Assembly (NCBI GenBank): GCA_017466495.1
Contig: JAFTUB010000117.1
Location: 1-18,041, forward strand
Origin: Clostridia bacterium
Lineage (GTDB): Bacteria > Bacillota > Clostridia > Oscillospirales > CAG-272
Length of the DNA: 18,041 bases
Direction of reading: 5' to 3'
Within the stretch, counting starts at the first letter, position 1, and every line of letters starts with the position of its first letter. Under the pieces are notes generated by a model that was not told where the DNA came from, searched no databases, and was given only the letters and a program-made list of their open reading frames with translations. Positions 9,201 to 14,460 of the stretch are shown here, one piece after another. Position numbers and translations under genes: made by a program.

Positions 9201-10800
9201 CTTCCGCGGCATAGTCCACACCCCGATGGAACTGCCGGTCCCCGTTGGCATCGGTATAGAAGCCGAAGGGCAGGGAACGGGTGTAAGTACCGTCGATGAG
9301 GGGGATGGTCAGACTCAAAACGGTGGGATTAACGCGCTCACCGGTGGTCTCGCCGCCCACGGTAATGGGATCGATGGACAGATCCGGGCCGGTGGTGGCA
9401 GGATCCGTTGTGGCGGGATCGGAGGGGATGCTTTCCCCTGTGCGCTCTGCCTCCTCTTCCAGGGTGCGCACATTCAGGGTGCCGTCAAGCCCGCCTGTCA
9501 CCGTCCATTTGCCGTCAGCATAGGCGAAGGTGATATCGGCCCAATAGGGTAGCTTGGAGGAAACCATGCTCTCGGCGCAGAGGGCAGAGAGGGTGGCGGT
9601 GTCCCCGTCAAGGGTGACATAAGCCTCCATGGGATCGGTGGCAAGGCCGACCCAGTAGGTGCCGAAGATGACCTGATTATCACGCGCTTTTTCCTTGGCC
9701 AAGGCGATGATCTCTTTCTCAGCTTTCTCGGGATCGAAGCTGTCCTCCCGGCAGGAGACAAGTCCGCCAACTACCGCGGCGATCACCAATGCCAGTACCA
9801 CCAGCCACACGCCGGTGCGCTTGGCCGTGGTGTCGAGAATGTTGGCAAAGCGTGCCTTGAGAGTTTTGGCCGAGGCATGGAACTGGGTGTTCAGCCCCGA
9901 TGTGGGGGTGGAAATCCCCTCCCGTGCCACCGCCAGCATAGCTTCGCCGTAGGTCTTGCGGGAGACATTGCCTGAGCGGAAAACGGCGTCGTCGCAGGAT
10001 TGCTCCATTTCGATCTCCTGCTGTTTCTTCGCCGCCCACACCAGTGGATTGAAGAAGTGCAGCGCGGAGGCGAGGATACCCAGCAGCTTCCACCACAGGT
10101 CACCCCGGCGGCAGTGGATCAGCTCATGGCGCAGGATGGCATCCAGCTCTTCGTCGGTGTAGTCACCGTGAGGAAGCAGGATTTCGGGACGGATCAGCCC
10201 CCGCAGCAGGGGAGAACTGACCTCGGGGCAGAGCCAAAGGGTTGCACCGGCGGCGGGGCCCCGGGTGATGTTCAATGCAGTTTTGGCCCGTTCCAGGGCG
10301 GCGGTCAGCCGCGCATCCTCGGCGGGCATTTTCCAGCGGCGGAGCCGTGCTGCGCCGGAGATACAGACCACCGCCTGCCGCAGGAGCAGAATCAGCACAC
10401 AAATAGCCCACACCGGTACCACAATATCCAAAGGGTCAACGGTGATGGGAAGCGGTTCGGCGGTGACGTAATCGGTGTCGGGGATGCCGTCGGTGAGGGC
10501 GGGCAGGTTGACATCCACAGATACCGGCGGGACATGGATAATGGGAATGTCCACCGGGCCCGGACTGGGCTCCACGATCTGCTCAACCGCAGGGGATTCG
10601 GTGGCGGCGGGGAGATCAATGACGGGGGTGGGCAGGGAAATGTTGAAGGGGATGGCCAGCCGAAGAAGCAGAATACACCAGATGGCATAGCGGCAGCCCG
10701 CCGAAAACTTCCTGCCGAAGCGAGAAAAGAGCAGGGCGGCCAGCAAAAGCGGAGTCATGGCCAGGGTAATTTCAGCAATGGTCAGAAACAGGGTACGCAT
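6265..10800 (-). CDS. Giant BlaR1/MecR1-like M56 membrane metalloprotease with M23-like and repeat domains
   Basis: Residue numbers count from the alternative ATG at 10806; the ATG at 10800 (1511 aa) is preferred because AAAGGAG lies 7 bases before it. Residues 1-330 form an M56 (BlaR1-type) protease: three hydrophobic helices (about 1-29, 37-55, 128-150), zinc-site HELIH (227-231) and the EMEQSCDDA stretch (267-274). A fourth helix follows at 333-352. About 1150 residues would then lie outside the cell: a DPEKAEKE region with an IIALAKEK helix (358-440), an M23/LytM-like domain (about 500-625), three degenerate repeats (about 668-755, 831-935, 961-1085; shared motif YL..YG..H), a Pro/Thr linker (1086-1118) and a C-terminal region I do not recognise. 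In the M23 domain HRGVD (527-531) and YHHL are kept, but the usual HxH is CLC (608-610). It is the downstream partner of the BlaI-like gene, so it probably senses an envelope signal and triggers repressor cleavage. Confidence 0.88.
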   Translation of the reverse strand: MRTLFLTIAEITLAMTPLLLAALLFSRFGRKFSAGCRYAIWCILLLRLAIPFNISLPTPVIDLPAATESPAVEQIVEPSPGPVDIPIIHVPPVSVDVNLPALTDGIPDTDYVTAEPLPITVDPLDIVVPVWAICVLILLLRQAVVCISGAARLRRWKMPAEDARLTAALERAKTALNITRGPAAGATLWLCPEVSSPLLRGLIRPEILLPHGDYTDEELDAILRHELIHCRRGDLWWKLLGILASALHFFNPLVWAAKKQQEIEMEQSCDDAVFRSGNVSRKTYGEAMLAVAREGISTPTSGLNTQFHASAKTLKARFANILDTTAKRTGVWLVVLALVIAAVVGGLVSCREDSFDPEKAEKEIIALAKEKARDNQVIFGTYWVGLATDPMEAYVTLDGDTATLSALCAESMVSSKLPYWADITFAYADGKWTVTGGLDGTLNVRTLEEEAERTGESIPSDPATTDPATTGPDLSIDPITVGGETTGERVNPTVLSLTIPLIDGTYTRSLPFGFYTDANGDRQFHRGVDYAAEAGTAVFAAAPGTVIEVNYNAELGWGNYVRIDHGNGYVTGYHHLQDVTVHVGQQVDRSDLVGTVGDTGDAAEPCLCFSLSNETGASMDPESNLFMRSLKAAYYYTIHNDLPTLHCWTPLDDPDFSSGTVSRLGSEYTAIDYVLEQLYGKDHKYGQYTLRPEQIVINGKRMDSVWEIQYSSYESILIAMQAGGGQMYHAKAVAPYRALAAAWYEILNGDKGTVLGDTDYNASAAENPTPLFNQNVWFVKNEQYEVKLTGQATVQIELNPTPDTAPLPQTNLPPYTAAQDVSGLMDENTKSRVAAEYTSALNYLTRTYGQNHNFTTITLTTAVFGDYTSVWTAEKAGGAGILMAMKPGGADYIVADIRCLDSGILPLGAGDAVLHIGNSGNLFPCPLIISLPASVYLYTMATDFGTVTLSAGEKIHDLLTDTVRAKLAAEYKTIVSYLVKKYGDDHGYTALTLANHTLMFSYAAAGDSHYHVWQALKPDGSGITVAIRDDNSSSYVISSLVGASGGMFAYPRFSDNEPFGDTRLGPCTVPPRFPCVVSFTLPASAASTGTTTPPVTVSPPATTAEPEETTLQTPTEEGYCAHYIALSPNYYYSAYHNFPSWLINIVGESQFNDWLKTQMGKTPCGPNVVQLIRDFGITESQFEQIFLHDPALFYGGDYNLDILFHGSDAEIEAYYTSGQTRVDTLNLERNLCVTKRAITSYLTEHRLGELNTWTEKKARSIGALADGVQFSVNRIQFWSIPEVVDYFDIPKETLQSIVSLRNLPLDVDALCTPNVYTTLTAALGGTPSTLTLDLYFLLPPEQQPPDFAGENPTRYYAEDERFGPYDGWKYFGVKGEIQTVSVPERSTYTSQMYSYFVRNDIGRIYTDPMPKDPASMAEYMMRNGSAFWKSMGCSPFAITLKESKMMTVGGITLCRGIYSLQEGTSRTSDWIVYFLCEGDVASAFAVRPNESFDFVLSLADRIVGTYREKTE

Positions 10801-10802
10801 GG

Positions 10803-11189
10803 TCATTCTCCTTTCGCGTGCTCCAAAATGGCGGCGATTTCGTCCAGATCATCGGCGGAGATACCGTCGCATTCCACCAGTGCGGCCATCAGCGACTTGA
10901 TCGAGCCGCCGTGCATCCGCTCAAGGAAGCTTCGGGTCTCGCCTACGCGATAAGCCTCCTCGCTGACGGCGGGGGCATAATAATGAAAGCGCTTCTCGCA
11001 GGACAGGGTGACAAATCCTTTTTCGTGCAGGCGGGTCAGCAGAACCTGTATGGTGGACAGGCTCCACTCCCGCTTGCCGTGGAGCGCCTCCAGCAGCTGA
11101 GAGGGACGGCGAGGCTCCCCGGCCTGCCACAGCGCCTGCATCACGTCCAGTTCCGCATCGGGCAGACGGGTGAATTGGGTGGTGTGCAT
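10803..11189 (-). CDS. BlaI/MecI/CopY-family transcriptional repressor
   Basis: This 128-residue winged-helix repressor has the family's typical opening (LPDAELDVMQALWQAG), then PSQLLEAL, the recognition region WSLSTIQVLLTRLHEKGF and the wing (KRFHYYAPAVS). The helical C-terminal half (VGETRSFLERMHGGSIKSLMAALV) matches the dimerisation region. The ATG at 11189 is preferred over the one at 11195, because AAAGGAGG is only one base from the earlier ATG but 7 from the later one. Its stop (10803-10805) sits inside the translation-start region of the M56 gene, so the two are one coupled operon like blaI-blaR1 or mecI-mecR1. The promoter carries two BlaI-type dyads, so the protein should repress its own operon. 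No beta-lactamase or penicillin-binding protein is next to it, so resistance should not be assumed. Confidence 0.93.
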   Translation of the reverse strand: MHTTQFTRLPDAELDVMQALWQAGEPRRPSQLLEALHGKREWSLSTIQVLLTRLHEKGFVTLSCEKRFHYYAPAVSEEAYRVGETRSFLERMHGGSIKSLMAALVECDGISADDLDEIAAILEHAKGE

Positions 11190-11218
11190 ATGCATACCTC
11201 CTTTGTTTGAGATTCAGT

Positions 11219-11228
11219 GACGTTTGTC
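11219..11228. promoter_or_regulatory. Second BlaI-type operator dyad (near the transcription start)
   Basis: On the minus strand GACAAACGTC differs by one base from the dyad at 11255-11264. It lies just downstream of the -10 box, with centres 36 bp apart. The match to the BlaI box core ACAnnTGT is imperfect. Confidence 0.5.
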
Positions 11229-11237
11229 TGTGAACTC

Positions 11238-11266
11238 AGTATAGCATACTCACCGACATTTGTCAA
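11238..11266 (-). promoter_or_regulatory. Sigma-A promoter of the blaI-M56 operon
   Basis: On the minus strand TTGACA (11261-11266) and TATACT (11238-11243) are separated by 17 bases: a perfect -35 and near-perfect -10. A strong promoter overlapped by operators fits a tightly repressed, inducible operon. Confidence 0.85.
11255..11264. promoter_or_regulatory. BlaI-type operator dyad overlapping the -35 box
   Basis: On the minus strand GACAAATGTC is a dyad with perfect GACA/TGTC arms. It matches the known BlaI/MecI box core (ACA-nn-TGT) and overlaps the -35 hexamer, where binding would block RNA polymerase. Confidence 0.65.
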
Positions 11267-11337
11267 TGAATTTTTTGTGAATATAAGAAAAATTTTGCAG
11301 CATACCCCTCACGGGGTGCAGGATACCCGGGGCAGAC

Positions 11338-11366
11338 TTGACGGGAGGGGCAAAGTGTGGTATGCT
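11338..11366 (+). promoter_or_regulatory. Sigma-A promoter of the LytTR-DUF3021 operon
   Basis: TTGACG (11338-11343) and TATGCT (11361-11366) are separated by 17 bases, about 23 bases before the LytTR ATG. An inverted repeat (ACCCC-TCAC-GGGGT) lies about 30 bases upstream of the -35 and could be a regulator site. Confidence 0.75.
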
Positions 11367-11388
11367 GTAGCCACAAAGGAGGGAGAAC

Positions 11389-11832
11389 ATGAAGATCAAT
11401 CTGATGGAAGATCCCACGCTGGCCGAGACCGAGATTCTCATTCGCTGTCCGTCCATGCAGGGAGAAGTGCGGGAAATTGTGGCCGCCCTGAACCTGGTGG
11501 GCAACACGGTGGCAGGGCAGCAGGGGGAGGATACTTGCTTTGTCCCCCTGGGGGATCTGCTCTATTTTGAATCGGTGGACGACCGCGTCTTTTTCTACAC
11601 GGCGGAGGGAACCTACGAAACCCCGTCCAAGCTGTATCAAATCGAAGAAAAGCTGAAGCCCACCAGCTTTGTGCGGATCTCCAAATCTGCCATTGTCAAT
11701 CTTCGGCGGGTGACGAGGATGCGGCGGGAAAAGAATTCCCGCCTGCTGGTGACCCTGTCCACCGGAGAATCCCTTGTGGTGTCACGGCAGTATATGCCCG
11801 CAATCAAGGAAAAACTGGAGGTGTTGATATGA
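11389..11832 (+). CDS. Stand-alone LytTR-type DNA-binding regulator
   Basis: The 147-residue protein starts at ATG 11389 after AAAGGAGGGAG. It has no receiver domain: a short N-terminal region (about residues 1-45) precedes a LytTR domain (about 50-145), with the typical FVPLGDLLYFESVDDRVFFY start, SFVRISKSAIVNL core and closing SRQYMPAIKEKL. LytTR domains bind DNA through a beta-fold, usually to direct repeats upstream of targets. Its stop overlaps the ATG of a DUF3021 membrane protein, a recurrent pairing in Firmicutes in which the membrane protein is thought to control the regulator. By analogy this pair probably autoregulates and controls envelope or transport genes; the target is not visible here. 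Confidence 0.92.
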   Translation: MKINLMEDPTLAETEILIRCPSMQGEVREIVAALNLVGNTVAGQQGEDTCFVPLGDLLYFESVDDRVFFYTAEGTYETPSKLYQIEEKLKPTSFVRISKSAIVNLRRVTRMRREKNSRLLVTLSTGESLVVSRQYMPAIKEKLEVLI

Positions 11833-12260
11833 AGTTTAAGCAGTGGCTGCGGAACTTTTGGCAATGCTTCACCGCAGGCGTGACGGCGGTGACTTTGTTC
11901 TATATCGCTGCCTTCTATCTCCGCCCGGAAGCGGTGAGCGTCCGTAAGCTGTTCTGCCTGGTGGCGGTGGTGCTGGTGGTTTCGGCCTTCACTCCCCTCA
12001 TTATGGGTGCAAAGCATCTGATGCCGTCGGCTTGGGGACGTCGTTTGGTATGGGCATTTGTCCATACTTCGCTGTCGGTGGTGGTAATCGGCCTGTTCGG
12101 CTTCATCTCCATGCAGACTGTGCTGTGGCTTTTTGTTCGCATTTTCATCGGAACGGTATTGTTGGCGATGCCCACCTTCTTCTTTATTGATCTCGCCGAG
12201 CGCCGCCGCATTGCACAGATCAATGCAGGGCTGGAGAAAATGAGCGGTGGGAAAAAATAA
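11829..12260 (+). CDS. DUF3021-family four-helix membrane protein
   Basis: The 143-residue protein overlaps the LytTR gene by ATGA (11829-11832), with GGAGG 7 bases upstream of its ATG. Four hydrophobic helices are visible, at about residues 18-38, 45-63, 76-98 and 103-123, and a charged C-terminal tail (DLAERRRIAQINAGLEKMS) probably lies in the cytoplasm. DUF3021 proteins usually accompany LytTR regulators, and the context fits an antagonist or sensor of the upstream regulator in the plasma membrane. The biochemical activity is not established; the family assignment comes from size, topology and context. Confidence 0.82.
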   Translation: MKFKQWLRNFWQCFTAGVTAVTLFYIAAFYLRPEAVSVRKLFCLVAVVLVVSAFTPLIMGAKHLMPSAWGRRLVWAFVHTSLSVVVIGLFGFISMQTVLWLFVRIFIGTVLLAMPTFFFIDLAERRRIAQINAGLEKMSGGKK

Positions 12261-12280
12261 ATACGGTCAAAAGACTGTAT
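12261..12280 (+). terminator. Weak hairpin at the end of the LytTR-DUF3021 operon
   Basis: An 8-bp stem with one G-U pair (loop AAAA) begins immediately after the stop codon. It is followed by A/T-rich sequence, but not a clean T-run. A possible terminator. Confidence 0.4.
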
Positions 12281-12312
12281 AAAAATATTTTAAGAATGTA
12301 TATAAAAATCTA

Positions 12313-12341
12313 TTGACAAATTCCTCCGGTCGTGGTATAAT
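12313..12341 (+). promoter_or_regulatory. Consensus sigma-A promoter of the small zinc-ribbon gene
   Basis: TTGACA (12313-12318), a 17-base spacer and TATAAT (12336-12341) form a perfect consensus promoter, 33 bases before the ATG at 12375. Confidence 0.9.
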
Positions 12342-12374
12342 CAAAGCACAGATTAACCGCAAGGAGGAGCAGAT

Positions 12375-12638
12375 ATGACGATAATTGCGTACTATGTGGG
12401 GAAGGTTCTGTGGATAGTGGTGTGGGTTCTCGTTTTGATTTGGTGCATAGCGGCCGCCCACAGTGATGCAGAAACACCGTTTGCCTGCCCCAACTGCGGC
12501 GGGGTCTTCCATGCCAAGTGGTATCGGCTTTTGGGGGTTCGCAAATTGCGCCTTGTCATGCACGGGAACATAAAGCTGAAATGCCCCCGATGCGGGAAGA
12601 CAGATCTGTGCAGATGGAAGCACGGGGGCGCAGAATAA
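12375..12638 (+). CDS. Small membrane protein with C-terminal zinc ribbon
   Basis: The 87-residue protein starts at ATG 12375 with AAGGAGGAG upstream. Residues 5-27 form one hydrophobic helix (YYVGKVLWIVVWVLVLIWCI). The rest holds two cysteine pairs, CPNC (38-41) and CPRC (70-73), with a GNIKLKCPRCGK context typical of zinc ribbons. The N-terminus is probably anchored in the plasma membrane with the ribbon in the cytoplasm. I do not recognise a named family. It has its own perfect consensus promoter and a strong hairpin after the stop, so it appears to be a well-expressed single-gene transcript. Confidence 0.85.
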   Translation: MTIIAYYVGKVLWIVVWVLVLIWCIAAAHSDAETPFACPNCGGVFHAKWYRLLGVRKLRLVMHGNIKLKCPRCGKTDLCRWKHGGAE

Positions 12639-12645
12639 GGGAAAC

Positions 12646-12676
12646 GAGGGTGTCACGCCAACGGCGTGACACCCTC
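12646..12676. terminator. Bidirectional terminator hairpin between convergent genes
   Basis: A perfect 14-bp stem (12646-12659 with 12663-12676, loop AAC) sits between two convergent stop codons. The T-tracts on either side are modest, but position and stability fit a shared terminator. Confidence 0.75.
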
Positions 12677-12680
12677 AAAT

Positions 12681-13382
12681 TTATGTTGTTTTCTGCTGAC
12701 CCCGGCAGAGAAGGCAGAGCCAAAGCAGGGGATAGACGATAAGAAAAGCGGCCGTTACATAGCGCAGGGGAGCGTCTTCAGCGTTGAACACCGACAGCGC
12801 GTTGACCAGCGAGTGGGTGACAATGCAGGGGATCAGCGAACCGCTCTTGTGAAAAAGTACCACGAACAGGAATCCGATGGAAACGGCATAGGCGATCTGC
12901 AGCAGGGTGGGGATCAGCTCTGCGCCGTTGAGCAGGTTGACAATGTGCCCCACCCCGAAGGTAAGGGCGCTGACGATTACCGCACTTCGCAGATTGGACT
13001 TGGCCATCATGCGGAAGAGGAATCCCCGGAAGATGATCTCCTCGATGAAGCCGATGTTGAGCATGGTCAGAATGTAGAAGACCGTCTCAGCTGCGGTGTG
13101 GTTGAGGTGGATGCCGCCCCACAGATTTACCGAGATGATGGGGAGAAGGGGAAGAAAGTATCCGTATTTCCGAGGCTCCGCGGCCCGGGTCAGGCCGTAA
13201 TACCGACGGCCGCCCAGCGCAAAAATCAGCCCGATCAGCGCAGCAGAGAAGAGCGTATTGATGACGGTGCTGCGGTAATCCTCGGTTCCGAAGTTCTGCA
13301 TACAGAAGGAATTGAGCACAACGTACAGGACGATGAGCAGAATACAGACAAGGGTTTCGTGCCGTTCAAAGAATTTTTTCAT
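12681..13382 (-). CDS. CPBP-family intramembrane metalloprotease (Abi/CAAX-like)
   Basis: The 233-residue protein starts at ATG 13382; the in-frame upstream ATG at 13517 would place the promoter inside the gene. The CPBP (Abi) signature is complete: EEIIFRG (114-120, Glu-Glu and Arg), FGVGHIVN (142-149, His146) and HSLVNALS (190-197, His190 and Asn194). About eight hydrophobic helices are visible. Members cleave within the membrane in eukaryotic CAAX processing and in bacterial bacteriocin immunity or regulatory roles; no bacteriocin genes are near, so the substrate is unknown. The gene lies directly beyond the original rpsI terminator. Confidence 0.92.
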   Translation of the reverse strand: MKKFFERHETLVCILLIVLYVVLNSFCMQNFGTEDYRSTVINTLFSAALIGLIFALGGRRYYGLTRAAEPRKYGYFLPLLPIISVNLWGGIHLNHTAAETVFYILTMLNIGFIEEIIFRGFLFRMMAKSNLRSAVIVSALTFGVGHIVNLLNGAELIPTLLQIAYAVSIGFLFVVLFHKSGSLIPCIVTHSLVNALSVFNAEDAPLRYVTAAFLIVYPLLWLCLLCRGQQKTT

Positions 13383-13427
13383 GTGTTGTCTCCGCTTTGG
13401 ATTGGATTCTGTTCGTACATCAATTTG

Positions 13428-13455
13428 ATTATACCATAAAACGCCAAAAAGTAAA
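13428..13455 (-). promoter_or_regulatory. Probable promoter of the CPBP gene
   Basis: On the minus strand TTTACT (13450-13455), 16 bases and TATAAT (13428-13433) lie about 46 bases before the ATG at 13382. The -35 sits in a 13-base string, CCTATTTACTTTT, that recurs at the promoter of the AT-rich insert gene. Confidence 0.65.
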
Positions 13456-13500
13456 TAGGGCAGGGGAAATTTTATCCAATCGGCGCACTCCCGCCGCGCA

Positions 13501-13536
13501 AATATAAAAAACGGCACCCACCGAAGTGGGTGCCGT
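13501..13536 (-). terminator. Probable original terminator of the rplM-rpsI operon
   Basis: An 11-bp perfect stem (ACGGCACCCAC at 13511-13521 with 13526-13536, loop CGAA) is followed on the minus strand by TTTTTTATATT. It stands just after a copy of the rpsI 3' end (13541-13569), so it was probably the rpsI terminator before the AT-rich insert separated them. Confidence 0.85.
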
Positions 13537-13540
13537 GTGG

Positions 13541-13569
13541 ATAATCCCGCAAGGGAACTTATCTCTTGG
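13541..13569 (-). repeat. 29-bp direct repeat: displaced copy of the rpsI 3' end (possible attachment site)
   Basis: These 29 bases match 14432-14460 with one mismatch (a C/T change at 13550 against 14441). They contain the last codons of rpsI (SKR), its TAA and the next 18 bases. Homology stops sharply on both sides. Together with the other copy it flanks an AT-rich 862-bp segment, the pattern left by integration into a gene's 3' end. Confidence 0.85.
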
Positions 13570-13589
13570 CGTTTTAAAAATGCCGTTTG

Positions 13590-13636
13590 ATATCGTGAAT
13601 AATGTGCGATATTGCGAATATCGTGAGTATTGCCCT
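13590..13636. repeat. Short imperfect repeats with a perfect inverted repeat
   Basis: ATATCGTGAATA and ATATCGTGAGTA recur within about 45 bases. Between them CGATATT (13607-13613), GCG and AATATCG (13617-13623) form a perfect dyad. It lies just inside the insert next to the displaced rpsI end, where recombinase accessory sites often lie; this role is only inference. Confidence 0.45.
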
Positions 13637-13669
13637 GTAAAGTGTTGCACCAAAAGTAATGTGAAATAT

Positions 13670-14215
13670 TTATGCTTCAAAATTGTATCTTTTTGTATCA
13701 TCATCCAATAGAGATACAAGTTTAATTTTATATTCATTGAGTTGCACTTTATCATCGACAAATGCTTTTTTGATCAAATCGTAAACCATTTGTGCTGTGG
13801 GAATTCCTCTTATGTACAAAAACGTAGGATCAGTAATTTCATAATGTGAAATAACATCAATAAGATAATCAACAACTTCAACCACTTCACGATTTCTGCC
13901 TACGTCGCAAAGAATACAGGCATAAGAATATCTGACAAAGCAACCACTCAACTCCATCGGCTCTTTTTTCGGGTTTGGAGAATAGCACTTCAACTTCTCA
14001 TATAATTTATTTTCGATTTCAGTTTTGCCGCAATATACAGCACATTGAAACAGATTAAATGCATTAGTTGCATTATTATGCTTATCATACAGTTTTTCAA
14101 ATATTGGATATGCTTCTGTGTGGTTTCCTTCTTTTGATAGACTCAATGCTTGTTGTAATTCTGCATCGAGACTCTCTTGATTAGACTTGCCTTTTAACCA
14201 ATTCAACAATCCCAC
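13670..14215 (-). CDS. AT-rich cargo gene in the rpsI insert; helical-repeat (TPR-like) protein of unknown function
   Basis: The 181-residue protein starts at GTG 14215, with AGAGGA upstream. It opens with GLLNWLKGK and then shows alternating helical segments reminiscent of tetratricopeptide repeats: ALSLSKEGNHTEAYPIFEKL (about residues 28-47), followed by ATNAFNLFQCAVYCGKTE. There is no signal peptide or membrane helix, so it is probably cytoplasmic. Base composition is much more AT-rich than rpsI, rplM or the CPBP gene, in line with transfer. It is the only gene between the two 29-bp rpsI repeats and has its own promoter, so it looks like cassette cargo. I do not recognise a specific family; the TPR suggestion rests on sequence pattern alone. 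Confidence 0.75.
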   Translation of the reverse strand: MGLLNWLKGKSNQESLDAELQQALSLSKEGNHTEAYPIFEKLYDKHNNATNAFNLFQCAVYCGKTEIENKLYEKLKCYSPNPKKEPMELSGCFVRYSYACILCDVGRNREVVEVVDYLIDVISHYEITDPTFLYIRGIPTAQMVYDLIKKAFVDDKVQLNEYKIKLVSLLDDDTKRYNFEA

Positions 14216-14257
14216 TGTTCTTATCCTCTGTCAAATTCAAGTTTACCTAACAGTTTC

Positions 14258-14286
14258 ATTATATCATGATTTTCAGCAAAAGTAAA
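14258..14286 (-). promoter_or_regulatory. Promoter of the insert's cargo gene
   Basis: On the minus strand TTTACT (14281-14286), 17 bases and TATAAT (14258-14263) lie about 43 bases before the GTG at 14215. Confidence 0.75.
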
Positions 14287-14392
14287 TAGGACGGCGGGGT
14301 TCTCACAAATCGAACCGCTCTTTCTTGCAGGGACCTGCATTCTCGACGGTCCTTGGGTAACGGCGGCAGCAAGGTCACCACCCTACGCAAAA
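14287..14392. other. GC-rich non-coding stretch with several inverted repeats inside the insert
   Basis: No gene is seen. Inverted pairs are GGTTC/GAACC (14298-14302 with 14312-14316), TGCAGG/CCTGCA (14326-14331 with 14334-14339), GGACC/GGTCC (14331-14335 with 14348-14352) and CCTTG/CAAGG (14351-14355 with 14370-14374). Some are mutually exclusive. Its composition differs from the AT-rich cargo gene beside it. It could be recombination-site DNA, a structured RNA or a dispersed repeat. Confidence 0.4.
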
Positions 14393-14393
14393 C

Positions 14394-14421
14394 AAAAAGC
14401 TCCGCCGAAGCAGAGCTTTTT
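14394..14421. terminator. Current terminator downstream of rpsI
   Basis: AAAAAGCTC (14394-14402) pairs with GAGCTTTTT (14413-14421), with an inner GC/GC pair, one mismatch and loop CGAA. On the minus strand it is followed by GTTTTGC. It would have arrived with the insert and replaced the displaced terminator at 13501-13536. Confidence 0.8.
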
Positions 14422-14431
14422 GCATATCGAA

Positions 14432-14460
14432 ATAATCCCGTAAGGGAACTTATCTCTTGG
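14432..14460 (-). repeat. 29-bp direct repeat: 3' end of the intact rpsI gene (possible attachment site)
   Basis: This is the authentic rpsI end: last three codons, TAA and 18 following bases. It is matched 28/29 at 13541-13569, so the inserted DNA leaves the rpsI reading frame intact. Confidence 0.85.

Noticed and set aside
10803..11264. Reading the BlaI-M56 pair as a beta-lactam resistance locus
   Set aside because: No beta-lactamase or penicillin-binding protein gene is adjacent and the sensor region lacks a recognisable penicillin-binding domain.
13383..13517. N-terminal extension of the CPBP protease to ATG 13517
   Set aside because: It would include the -10/-35 region and the rpsI terminator, and CPBP proteins do not need it.
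14296..14318. GGTTCGA-like string with GAACC pair, considered as a tRNA T-arm remnant
   Set aside because: No acceptor, anticodon or D-arm partner is found nearby, and the loop is too long for a T-arm.
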